Below are positions 1 through 6,506 of a stretch of DNA of 13,999 bases, piece after piece. The stretch spans positions 1 to 13,999 of the forward strand of contig CAKQBP010000013.1 of NCBI GenBank assembly GCA_934216375.1, given 5' to 3'. The position numbers were made by a program, and so were the translations under genes. Each line of letters starts with the position of its first letter. The stretch's first letter is position 1. The notes below the pieces were generated by a model. The model did no database searches. It worked only from the letters and a program-made list of their open reading frames with translations, and was not told the origin of the DNA. The stretch comes from an uncultured Veillonella sp. (GTDB taxonomy: Bacteria > Bacillota > Negativicutes > Veillonellales > Veillonellaceae).

Positions 1-113
1 TCTTCTCTAGTAACATTTCCGTTATTGAAAGCTTCGCGAGCTTCTTTTAATTCTACAGGACGTAGGAAAGAACCTACAATATCAAAGTGGAATGGTGCTG
101 TATGTTTAGCCAT
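1..113 (-). CDS. MetE-like cobalamin-independent methionine synthase family protein (YxjG/YxjH type), N-terminal fragment
   Basis: Only the first 37 codons are in the window; the gene runs off the left edge. The protein begins MAKHTAPFHFDIVGSFLRP, followed by a helix rich in K, E, A and R (VELKEAREAF). The pattern APF.FDIVGSFLRP is typical of the short MetE-like proteins (YxjG/YxjH of Bacillus), which resemble the C-terminal catalytic half of MetE and are linked to methionine synthesis or methyl transfer. The start is supported by a strong Shine-Dalgarno sequence, TAAGGAGGA, at 130-122 on the minus strand, eight bases upstream of ATG. The gene has its own promoter region and is separated from the upstream LysR gene by a terminator. 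The exact methyl donor cannot be judged from this fragment. Family assignment is fairly sure, substrate is not. Confidence 0.8.
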   Translation of the reverse strand, partial: MAKHTAPFHFDIVGSFLRPVELKEAREAFNNGNVTRE

Positions 114-164
114 AATAATAATCCTCCTTATATAAACGGTAAAACCGATAATTTCGATAGGTTT

Positions 165-170
165 ATTATA
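165..170 (-). promoter_or_regulatory. Probable -10 element of the MetE-like gene promoter
   Basis: A perfect TATAAT reads on the minus strand at 170-165, about 52 bases upstream of the start codon. The -35 position with a 17-base spacer (193-188) reads TTTTAT, a poor match, which would suit an activator-dependent promoter. The inferred transcription start is near 158. This is an inference in an AT-rich region. Confidence 0.5.
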
Positions 171-193
171 GCGAAGTATGATTATATATAAAA

Positions 194-240
194 ATATCAA
201 TATGTTTAAGTTTGATATAGTTTAAAGCTATGTTGATATA
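194..240. promoter_or_regulatory. Candidate LysR-type operator upstream of the MetE-like gene
   Basis: Two overlapping symmetric signals are visible. ATATCAA (194-200) and TTGATAT (212-218) form a 7-bp inverted repeat with an 11-base spacer. ATAG-TTTAAAG-CTAT (217-231) fits the T-N11-A LysR box. The 17-mer TATAGTTTAAAGCTATG at 216-232 agrees at 14 of 17 positions with the streptococcal MtaR/MetR box as I recall it (TATAGTTTSAAACTATA). A further TGATA lies at 234-238. The box centre (224) is about 66 bases upstream of the inferred transcription start of the MetE-like gene, the usual place for a LysR recognition site. The adjacent LysR gene is the natural candidate regulator. Confidence 0.5.
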
Positions 241-270
241 AATTTTTGCTCGATAAGTTATACCTATAGA

Positions 271-298
271 AAAGCACTCTCTAAAAAGAGAGTGCTTT
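271..298 (-). terminator. Hairpin terminator downstream of the LysR gene
   Basis: AAAGCACTCTCT (271-282) pairs perfectly with AGAGAGTGCTTT (287-298) around a 4-base AAAA loop. It lies about 73 bases past the LysR stop codon and before the MetE-like promoter. The stem is strong, but the following T-run is short on both strands, so efficiency is uncertain. Confidence 0.7.
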
Positions 299-370
299 AT
301 TAATATATTATTTAATCGAACTAAATTGAACAATCGTGTTATATAGACTTATTAATAATATGATATGTAA

Positions 371-1309
371 TTATTTTTTGTTTTCCGGCAATTTAATATG
401 TCTACCGTAGTTGCTAACATATTGTTCTAGGGCATGGATATATTCTTGACCCAAACGGCTGCGTTGCATTTTATTATTAGTAATATAGCCGATGTGCATT
501 AAACCTTCTTCGGCAAGTGGTACTGAAATGATGTTTTCACCATTTACCTCTTTATCGATTACACCACTAGATACAGTGTATCCATCAAGGCCAAGCAGTA
601 AACTAAATAAAGATGCTCTATCGCGAACACGAATATGTTTTGGGCGTACTACGGTACTAAAGATTTCTTCAGAAAAGTAGAAGGAATTATGATCACCTTG
701 TTCAAAGGAAATATATGGATATTCTTCTAATTCGTCCATAGAGACGACCTCTTTATGGGCTAATGGATGTGTTTTACCAATAAAGATATGAGGATGGGCC
801 GTAAATAATTCTGTAAAGGTTAATTCATTAGTATGAATCAGTTTTTCCAATACAGGACGGTTGAAATCATTATAATAGAGTAAACCAATTTCACTCTTCA
901 TATGAGCTACGTCATCGATGATTTCATAGGTTTGTGTTTCTCGTAAGGATACATCGTATTGGTCGATTCCAGCGCCTTTTAAAAGCTCTACAAAGGCATT
1001 GACTGCAAAGGAATAGTGTTGGGTAGACACGGAAAATTGTTTTTTACCGCCGCTTTGGCTTTTATATTGTTCCTCTAAAAGGGCTGCTTGCTCCAGCACT
1101 TGGCGCGCATAGCCGAGAAAGCGTTCCCCTTCTTTGGATACGGTAATTCCTTTATTGGTGCGATCGAAAATGGTGATGCCCATTTCTTTCTCTAGTTCTT
1201 TAATCGCTTTAGTAAGGCTTGGTTGAGACACAAATAATCTCTTGGCAGCTTCGCTAATGCTACCTATATTGGCAATTGTTGTTACATATTTTAATTGTTG
1301 TAAGGTCAT
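371..1309 (-). CDS. LysR-family transcriptional regulator
   Basis: This 312-residue protein has the usual LysR length. Residues 1-60 form the winged helix-turn-helix: MTLQQLKYVTTIAN, then SISEAAKRLFVSQPSLTKAIKELE as the recognition region, and FDRTNKGITVSKEG as the wing. A linker helix leads to a ligand-binding domain (about residues 90-300). The start ATG is preceded by AAAGGAGG on the minus strand. The gene is divergent from rnmV and lies directly upstream of the MetE-like gene, same strand, with a hairpin terminator and a separate promoter between them. The operator-like sequence in that gap suggests that it controls the MetE-like gene in response to a methionine or cysteine pathway metabolite. 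This role is inferred from position only; the effector cannot be read from the sequence, so no symbol is given. Confidence 0.9.
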   Translation of the reverse strand: MTLQQLKYVTTIANIGSISEAAKRLFVSQPSLTKAIKELEKEMGITIFDRTNKGITVSKEGERFLGYARQVLEQAALLEEQYKSQSGGKKQFSVSTQHYSFAVNAFVELLKGAGIDQYDVSLRETQTYEIIDDVAHMKSEIGLLYYNDFNRPVLEKLIHTNELTFTELFTAHPHIFIGKTHPLAHKEVVSMDELEEYPYISFEQGDHNSFYFSEEIFSTVVRPKHIRVRDRASLFSLLLGLDGYTVSSGVIDKEVNGENIISVPLAEEGLMHIGYITNNKMQRSRLGQEYIHALEQYVSNYGRHIKLPENKK

Positions 1310-1383
1310 GATTGGCCTCCTTTTATATATTACACTATTAATACTACTCGATTATAAGTATTTAAGCAATGTTATATATATGT

Positions 1384-1389
1384 TACAAT
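1384..1389 (+). promoter_or_regulatory. Probable extended -10 element for rnmV-rsmA
   Basis: TACAAT at 1384-1389 is preceded by TG one base upstream (TGT-TACAAT), an extended -10 pattern. The -35 position (1361-1366, TTTAAG) is weak. The start codon of rnmV follows 26 bases later. The divergent lysR promoter must lie in the same 106-bp gap; a TATAAT on the minus strand at 1356-1351 is a possible -10 for it. Confidence 0.45.
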
Positions 1390-1415
1390 GTACTAATAGA
1401 ATAAAAGGGGGATTT

Positions 1416-1943
1416 ATGCTAAAACAAGTCATTGTCGTAGAAGGAAAATCTGATATTCAGCGTATCGCTCAAGCTGTAGAGGCTGATTGTAGTGCTACAG
1501 AAGGTTTCACTCTTCGAAAGGGTGTTATCGATATGATTCGCGTTGCCTATGAGAAACGTGGCATTATCATATTAACTGATCCTGATACAGCAGGGGAGCG
1601 AATCCGACGCGTTTTAACTAAAAAATTTCCTAATGCACAACATGCTTTTGTGCCTCGTGACGAAGCGTTTGCAAATGATGACATTGGCATAGAACAAGCA
1701 TCTCCAGATTCAATCAGAAAAGCTCTATCTACATTACACGTAGAGTCTTTAGAATCATCCAACGAATTTACTATGGTGGACTTAGTGCGTCACGGATTGT
1801 CTGGTATGCCTGGTAGTGCAGCACGTCGAGCGGTTATTGGTGCTAAATTAGGTATTGGATACGGTAATGGTAAACAATTTTTGTACCGTTTAAATCATTA
1901 TGGTATAACTCGAGATGCTTATGAAGAGGCAGTAAATTGTTAA
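1416..1943 (+). CDS. rnmV: Ribonuclease M5 (5S rRNA maturation)
   Basis: RNase M5 cleaves the 5S rRNA precursor in low-GC Gram-positive relatives. The 175-residue product has the Toprim domain order: hydrophobic strand plus VVEGKSD (catalytic Glu9), then IIILTDPDTAGERIR with Asp55, Asp57 and Gly60 as metal-binding residues, followed by HAFVPRDEAF and a GIEQASPDSIRKAL segment typical of RnmV. The C-terminal half matches the DUF4093-like region found in this family. I chose ATG at 1416 because AAGGGGGA sits just upstream and the protein then begins at the Toprim strand. An in-frame upstream ATG at 1242 would add 58 residues overlapping the divergent LysR gene and is unlikely. The gene is followed 13 bases later by rsmA, a widely conserved pairing. 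Confidence 0.93.
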   Translation: MLKQVIVVEGKSDIQRIAQAVEADCSATEGFTLRKGVIDMIRVAYEKRGIIILTDPDTAGERIRRVLTKKFPNAQHAFVPRDEAFANDDIGIEQASPDSIRKALSTLHVESLESSNEFTMVDLVRHGLSGMPGSAARRAVIGAKLGIGYGNGKQFLYRLNHYGITRDAYEEAVNC

Positions 1944-1956
1944 AATAGGAGTTAAG

Positions 1957-2811
1957 ATGTTAGAATCAGTAATTGCAAGCCCAGAGGTTGTGCATTATAT
2001 ATGTAAGCGTTTTGATATTAAAATGAGCAAAAAGCTAGGGCAAAATTTTCTTATTAAGCGAGGCATAGTTGATGAAATTGTACATGCTGCGGAATTAACC
2101 GTAGGGGAACCTGTCCTAGAGGTCGGCCCTGGTATTGGTACGTTGACACAAGGTTTAGCTCAAAGTGGGGCAGATGTAACGGCTATCGAGCTAGATCGTC
2201 GCTTATTAGAGGTACTAGATACGACATTGGCATCTTATGACAATGTACGTATCATTCATGGTGATGTGTTAAAGCTTGATGTGCCAACGATTATGAATCA
2301 CAAACCTTTTAAAGTGGTTGCCAATTTGCCATATTATATTACAACACCTATTATTATGTCTTTGTTGGAAAGTAAATTACCTATTGAACGTCTCGTTGTG
2401 ATGGTGCAAAAAGAGGTAGCTTTACGCATGGTAGCAAAGCCGGGCACAAAGGACTATGGTGCATTATCGGTTGCTGTTCAGTATTATACGGAACCAGATA
2501 TTGTTCTTGATGTACCACCTAAATCCTTTTTACCAGCCCCAGTAGTAACTAGTTCTGTTATTCGTTGCATATTGCGCGATAAACCACCTGTAGATGTGAT
2601 TGATGAGAAATTATTTTTCCGTGTGGTAAAAGCTGGTTTTGCGCAACGCCGTAAAACATTTGCCAATACGATGCGTACCACAGGACTTTCAAAAGAACAA
2701 ATCGATGATATCTTGGTAAAAGCAAATATTGATGGCCAACGAAGAGGGGAAACCTTTAGCCTTCAAGAATTTGCTGATGTGGCTAATGCATGGGCGGATA
2801 TTCAAGCATAA
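1957..2811 (+). CDS. rsmA: 16S rRNA (adenine1518-N6/adenine1519-N6)-dimethyltransferase
   Basis: Also called KsgA. It dimethylates two adjacent adenines in the 3' terminal helix of 16S rRNA during small-subunit assembly, using S-adenosylmethionine. The 284-residue length is normal. Visible motifs in order: KKLGQNFL (residues 25-32), SAM-binding EVGPGIGTLT (55-64), acidic AIELD (76-80), HGDVL (101-105), catalytic NLPYY (123-127), then FLPAPVVTSSV (191-201) and AGFAQRRKTFANT (226-238). A Shine-Dalgarno sequence (TAGGAG) precedes the ATG, 13 bases after the rnmV stop, so the two are very probably one operon. The unit ends at the strong terminator at 2969-3008, about 157 bases downstream. Nothing unusual was seen in the key residues. 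Confidence 0.96.
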   Translation: MLESVIASPEVVHYICKRFDIKMSKKLGQNFLIKRGIVDEIVHAAELTVGEPVLEVGPGIGTLTQGLAQSGADVTAIELDRRLLEVLDTTLASYDNVRIIHGDVLKLDVPTIMNHKPFKVVANLPYYITTPIIMSLLESKLPIERLVVMVQKEVALRMVAKPGTKDYGALSVAVQYYTEPDIVLDVPPKSFLPAPVVTSSVIRCILRDKPPVDVIDEKLFFRVVKAGFAQRRKTFANTMRTTGLSKEQIDDILVKANIDGQRRGETFSLQEFADVANAWADIQA

Positions 2812-2968
2812 TTAATGGTAGTGTTTATTTAGTGCGGTAGACGATATTTGGTGCTATATAAGTAGCGTTATGAATAGTAAGTACTAGTTATTTAGTAAAA
2901 GGTAAACTATTTATATACAATCAATAGCATTGAAGTGGATTAACATAATTGAATTGGACAAATAAAAG

Positions 2969-3008
2969 CGGTGATAGTAAAACTTAAAGATTTACTATCA
3001 CCGTTTTT
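2969..3008 (+). terminator. Rho-independent terminator of rnmV-rsmA
   Basis: CGGTGATAGTAAA (2969-2981) pairs perfectly with TTTACTATCACCG (2991-3003) around a 9-base loop, followed by TTTTT (3004-3008) on the plus strand. It is a classic terminator for the rsmA transcript. The 157 bases between the rsmA stop and this hairpin show no gene. Confidence 0.9.
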
Positions 3009-3014
3009 GACATT

Positions 3015-3040
3015 AAAAAGAGTCCCGAAGGACTCTTTTT
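3015..3040 (-). terminator. Rho-independent terminator of gltS with UUCG loop
   Basis: An 11-bp stem (3015-3025 with 3030-3040) carries a CGAA loop on the plus strand, which reads C-UUCG-G on the minus strand, the very stable tetraloop. The minus-strand side ends in TTTTT. The hairpin touches the gltS stop codon (TAA at 3042-3040), so termination begins essentially at the end of translation. It can also act on the plus strand as a second barrier after the rsmA terminator. Confidence 0.9.
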
Positions 3041-4287
3041 TAGTATAGAATACCTGCCATTGTCGTAATAAGGAAGGCATTTGCAAAGTCGATTAAGAAT
3101 GCACCTACCAAGGAAACTACGAGCCACGCACGAGGGGATGGACCATGTTTGCTTGCCAAGGATAACATGTTAACAAGTGCATTCGGTGTTGCACCCAAAC
3201 CGAAGCCGATAGCACCAGCACCAAGCATAACTGCATCGTAGTTGCGACCAAAAATGAAGTAGATGAGATAAGCAAATACACAAATAAGTGCCAGTTGTAC
3301 AACTAAGATTGTAATGAGCGGGAATGCAAGATCAATCAATTGTACTAGCTTTAAGCTGTTAATAGCCATTGTTACGAATAAGGATAATGCTACATTAGAT
3401 ACTGCATCAAGAGCTGCATCGTTGATTTTGTATGCTTTAGTAAAATCACCAAAGTTACGAATTACTGCTGCACAAATCATAGCACCAATATATGCAGGTA
3501 GTGGAGTAAGAATGGATAAGCCAGCACTTACGATCGTACCAATACCTAATGCAAGACCAATCCACATACAAATTGTTAAAAGATCTTGAGCGTTGAACTG
3601 TTTGCCACCATTTTCAACGTGATCTTCGATCATATCGATGCCTTCATCTTCCATTAACTCAGGATTTTCATAAGGTGTTTTAACTTTATGCATTTTAATA
3701 ATGCGTTCACCTACAGGCGCACCGAGGATTGTACCAGCTACCATGCCAAATGTTGCAGCTGCAACTGCTGCGGAAGCGGTACCAGGGATACCCAGTAATT
3801 GTTCGTAATATGGACCGAAGGCACCAGCTGTACCAAGGCCACCAATCATAGATACAGAACCAGCCATGATGCCAATAATTGGCTCAATTCCTAATGCTTT
3901 AGCAATCATAATACCTGCAGTATTTTGTACTACAATCCACACTGCACATGCTAAGAAGAAGAAAATAATGAAGATACCACCCTTTTTGAGGACTTTTAAA
4001 GATGCCATCAAACCGATAGTGGTAAAGAAGGCAAGCATTAGAAATGTTTGTAAGGAACCTTCAAAGGTAATGTTTAAGATTTTATAATAAGACAAAATAG
4101 CAGTTAAAAATGCAAATGGAAGAGCGCCTACGGCTGGTGCAGGCATACACATACGTTGTAAGAACTTGGAATGCTTATTGATCCAAGTACCGATGAATAA
4201 GGTAATTACAGCAAGACCTACAGTTTGAATCATGGACAGTTTTAAGGTCCATACATTGTTGACTAAGGCTAAGTCAATAAGTGGCAT
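3040..4287 (-). CDS. gltS: Sodium/glutamate symporter
   Basis: This 415-residue hydrophobic protein matches the GltS family, which imports glutamate with Na+ across the cytoplasmic membrane. It has about ten membrane segments arranged as two related halves. Each half carries a glycine-rich loop: SMIGGLGTAGAFGP (residues 146-159) and GFGLGATPNALVNML (361-375), characteristic of GltS. An early FFTTIGLMASL (88-98) is also typical. A charged central loop (about 195-232, rich in E, D and K) separates the halves and is probably cytoplasmic. The start ATG at 4287 has AAAGGAGTG upstream on the minus strand. The gene appears monocistronic: 444 AT-rich bases and a hairpin separate it from prfC upstream, and its own terminator abuts its stop codon. 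Substrate specificity beyond glutamate is inferred from family. Confidence 0.92.
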   Translation of the reverse strand: MPLIDLALVNNVWTLKLSMIQTVGLAVITLFIGTWINKHSKFLQRMCMPAPAVGALPFAFLTAILSYYKILNITFEGSLQTFLMLAFFTTIGLMASLKVLKKGGIFIIFFFLACAVWIVVQNTAGIMIAKALGIEPIIGIMAGSVSMIGGLGTAGAFGPYYEQLLGIPGTASAAVAAATFGMVAGTILGAPVGERIIKMHKVKTPYENPELMEDEGIDMIEDHVENGGKQFNAQDLLTICMWIGLALGIGTIVSAGLSILTPLPAYIGAMICAAVIRNFGDFTKAYKINDAALDAVSNVALSLFVTMAINSLKLVQLIDLAFPLITILVVQLALICVFAYLIYFIFGRNYDAVMLGAGAIGFGLGATPNALVNMLSLASKHGPSPRAWLVVSLVGAFLIDFANAFLITTMAGILY

Positions 4288-4469
4288 AAAATCACTCCTT
4301 TAAAATAAAAAATAAATCTGAATTTTATGGTATCATGAATGGTCAAAAAATACTATAGAATATATAACGTATAAAAAGTTTACATTTTTATCTTTAAACA
4401 CTCATAATAACACAAAAAAACAATAATATTAATAAAGCTATTTTTATGATTATGCATATAAATATAGAA

Positions 4470-4498
4470 AAGTAATAGTATATATTACTTATGTACAT
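4470..4498. promoter_or_regulatory. Palindromic operator-like sequence upstream of gltS
   Basis: AAGTAATA (4470-4477) and TATTACTT (4483-4490) are perfect inverted arms around GTATA. The palindrome ATGTACAT follows immediately (4491-4498), and a wider pair, ATAGTAT (4475-4481) and ATACTAT (4503-4509), is centred nearby. The site is about 185-210 bases upstream of the gltS start. The symmetry could mark a repressor or activator site, but such palindromes arise easily in AT-rich DNA. Confidence 0.3.
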
Positions 4499-4556
4499 AA
4501 TCATACTATATGTATTCGACTTAAATCTGTGATTTTCCTTCTTGTTATAAAAAAAT

Positions 4557-4608
4557 AAACTGGAATATATTTTTTATATTTATAATTATATAAAATATAC
4601 TCCAGTTT
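4557..4608 (-). terminator. Probable terminator of prfC
   Basis: AAACTGGA (4557-4564) pairs with TCCAGTTT (4601-4608). After one mismatch (4565/4600) the stem continues for eight AT pairs (4566-4573 with 4592-4599), leaving an 18-base loop. On the minus strand the stem is followed by A then TTTTTT. It lies 124 bases beyond the prfC stop codon. Confidence 0.7.
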
Positions 4609-4731
4609 TAAAATTTAATATTTTTATGTTATTTCGTAAGGCTCTAAATTATAAATGCGATAAATTCGTTCTATAAATGCATGTTAAGATATAACTAAAA
4701 TATATATACCTAGCAATAAGCTAATTAGAAG

Positions 4732-6327
4732 TTATAGCTCATGGTGTAATTTAGGGGTTGTTAAGAATGTTACATCCGGATTACGCTCTTGAACCCAACC
4801 CATTTGCCATTCGTTAGAGATAAGAACTACGGTGCGATCCCGATTATCTTTTACAATCATTGCATTATCTATACCTTTTAAGGCTGCAATATCAACTTCG
4901 CCATCAATCCAACGGGCTACACCATATGGCAATGTATGATTTAATAAATCAACGCCATATTCATTTTTGAGGCGGTACTCAAGAACTTCAAATTGAAGCA
5001 TACCTACGGCACCGACCACGAAGGAATCAAGGGCACCTGGTTGTTCAAAGATTTGAACAGCCCCTTCTTGAGCCAATTGAGTCATACCCTTTTGAAATTG
5101 CTTACGTTTCATAGTATCTTTTGGGGATACGCGGGCAAAGAATTCCGGCGGGAATACAGGGAAGTCACCGAAAGTTACTTTGTGTTTTTGTGCACAAAGT
5201 GTATCGCCTACTCCCATAGTACCGGCATCAAAGACACCGATAATATCGCCAGGGTATGCATCTTCTACGATGGTACGTTCCGTAGCCAAAAATTGTTGAG
5301 GCTGAGATAGGCGGATTGTTTTATTAGATTGGCGATGTGATACAGACATACCTTTTTCGAATTTACCAGAGCAGATACGCATAAATACGATACGGTCATG
5401 ATGATTAGGATCCATATTTGCTTGAATTTTGAATACTAGAGCAGAGAAGTCTTCGCTAGTAGGCTGTACCATTTCCTCTACCGCTTGTCGTGGAGCAGGG
5501 GATGGAGCTAGTTCTAAGAATTTTTCTAAGAATGGTTTTACCCCAAAGTTCGTCATAGCAGAACCGAAAAACATAGGCGTTAATTCACCAGCACGAACCT
5601 TATCAAAATCGAATGGATCGCCAGCAACATCGAGCAACTCAATATCGTCAAGCAATGCTTGGTATACATCGTCACCTAATAACTCTTTCATACGAGGATC
5701 CGTTAACGCCCCTTTTTCGGAAGCTAACTTTTCTTGACCATGTGTTTCGTCTTTTGCAAAGAGCTCTATAGTTTCGTGTTCTCTATCGTATACGCCTTTG
5801 TATTCGCCATTAATACCGATAGGCCAGTTCATAGGACACGTACGAATACCGAGAACATTTTCGATTTCTTCCATTAGATCGAATGGGCTGCGACCGAAAT
5901 GGTCAATTTTGTTTACAAATGTAAAAATAGGAATACCGCGTTCTTTTGATACAGCAAATAGCTTCTTTGTTTGGGCCTCTACGCCTTTTGCTACGTCAAT
6001 AAGCATGACTGCACTGTCGGCAGCCATCAATGTACGGTATGTATCTTCTGAGAAGTCTTGGTGACCAGGGGTGTCGAGGATGTTTACGCGGCAACCGTCG
6101 TAGTCAAATTGCAACACGGAGCTCGTTACAGAGATACCACGCTGTTTCTCAATCTCCATCCAGTCGGATACGGCGTGTTTTGCAGTTTTACGAGACTTTA
6201 CGGAGCCTGCTAAGTGAATAGCACCACCATATAATAGTAATTTTTCCGTTAATGTTGTTTTACCCGCATCCGGGTGAGATATGATAGCAAACGTACGACG
6301 ACGTTGTACTTCTTCTAAAAATGTCAT
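4732..6327 (-). CDS. prfC: Peptide chain release factor 3 (GTPase)
   Basis: RF3 is a ribosome-stimulated GTPase that recycles RF1 or RF2 after peptide release. The 531-residue length matches the family (E. coli RF3 is 529). GTPase motifs are intact: P-loop SHPDAGKTT (residues 17-25), switch I region EKQRGISVTSS (60-70), DTPGHQDFSEDTYR (85-98) and NKID (139-142). The downstream beta-barrel and C-terminal domains follow without break, including FFGSAMTNFGVKPFL and QFEVLEYRLKNEYGV, which separate RF3 from EF-G and TetM-like proteins. The start ATG has AGAGGTG upstream on the minus strand. The gene is divergent from topB and probably monocistronic. A TATAAT at 6409-6404 with TGGTCA at 6432-6427 (17-base spacer) is a plausible promoter. 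Confidence 0.96.
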   Translation of the reverse strand: MTFLEEVQRRRTFAIISHPDAGKTTLTEKLLLYGGAIHLAGSVKSRKTAKHAVSDWMEIEKQRGISVTSSVLQFDYDGCRVNILDTPGHQDFSEDTYRTLMAADSAVMLIDVAKGVEAQTKKLFAVSKERGIPIFTFVNKIDHFGRSPFDLMEEIENVLGIRTCPMNWPIGINGEYKGVYDREHETIELFAKDETHGQEKLASEKGALTDPRMKELLGDDVYQALLDDIELLDVAGDPFDFDKVRAGELTPMFFGSAMTNFGVKPFLEKFLELAPSPAPRQAVEEMVQPTSEDFSALVFKIQANMDPNHHDRIVFMRICSGKFEKGMSVSHRQSNKTIRLSQPQQFLATERTIVEDAYPGDIIGVFDAGTMGVGDTLCAQKHKVTFGDFPVFPPEFFARVSPKDTMKRKQFQKGMTQLAQEGAVQIFEQPGALDSFVVGAVGMLQFEVLEYRLKNEYGVDLLNHTLPYGVARWIDGEVDIAALKGIDNAMIVKDNRDRTVVLISNEWQMGWVQERNPDVTFLTTPKLHHEL

Positions 6328-6403
6328 GATTCACCTCTATTAATATGTTTGTAAAAGCAGATAAATCTTTAGGTTCTACTTTCACAGTCTATATATCGTA
6401 AAA

Positions 6404-6432
6404 ATTATACATGATTTTTCTAGTTATGACCA
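6404..6432 (-). promoter_or_regulatory. Probable prfC promoter
   Basis: On the minus strand TATAAT (6409-6404) lies 17 bases downstream of TGGTCA (6432-6427), which matches TTGACA at four of six positions. The -35 end overlaps the region where a topB -35 element would lie, so the two divergent promoters are nearly back to back. Confidence 0.5.
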
Positions 6433-6443
6433 CTAAATTGTAG

Positions 6444-6449
6444 TATAAT
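6444..6449 (+). promoter_or_regulatory. Probable -10 element of topB
   Basis: TATAAT at 6444-6449 lies 57 bases upstream of the chosen topB start. The expected -35 position (6421-6426, TAGTTA) is a weak match. The inferred transcription start is near 6456, just ahead of the hairpin at 6462-6482. Confidence 0.5.
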
Positions 6450-6461
6450 GAGATTTCATAG

Positions 6462-6482
6462 AACGGCTTGGGGTTAGCCGTT
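6462..6482 (+). promoter_or_regulatory. Hairpin at the 5' end of the topB leader
   Basis: AACGGCT (6462-6468) and AGCCGTT (6476-6482) form a perfect 7-bp stem with a 7-base loop TGGGGTT. If transcription starts near 6456, the hairpin begins within a few bases of the mRNA 5' end and ends 11 bases before the Shine-Dalgarno sequence. It may protect the 5' end from degradation or affect translation; no known riboswitch class is recognised. Confidence 0.4.
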
Positions 6483-6506
6483 ATCTTCAGGTTAAGGAGG
6501 GGAACC

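Larger units (their letters stand above)
4288..4731. other. Intergenic region between prfC and gltS
   Basis: This 444-bp stretch is very AT-rich and contains no convincing gene. It holds the prfC terminator (4557-4608), a 21-bp imperfectly spaced palindrome (4470-4490) next to ATGTACAT (4491-4498), and the gltS ribosome binding site (just upstream of 4287). A gltS promoter must lie in the part nearest 4288-4450, but AT-richness gives too many -10-like hexamers to choose one. Confidence 0.8.

Noticed and set aside
1242..1415. N-terminal extension of the rnmV frame by 58 residues from an upstream ATG
   Set aside because: It overlaps the start of the divergent LysR gene, lacks a ribosome binding site, would be a hydrophobic leader unknown in RNase M5, and the ATG at 1416 has a good Shine-Dalgarno.
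2812..2968. Possible small gene between rsmA and its terminator
   Set aside because: Only very short frames without ribosome binding sites are present; it looks like a 3' untranslated region.
6468..6506. Upstream in-frame ATG for topB adding 13 residues
   Set aside because: The ATG lies in the leader hairpin without a ribosome binding site, and the family N-terminus begins at MRLFIAEKPS (6507).
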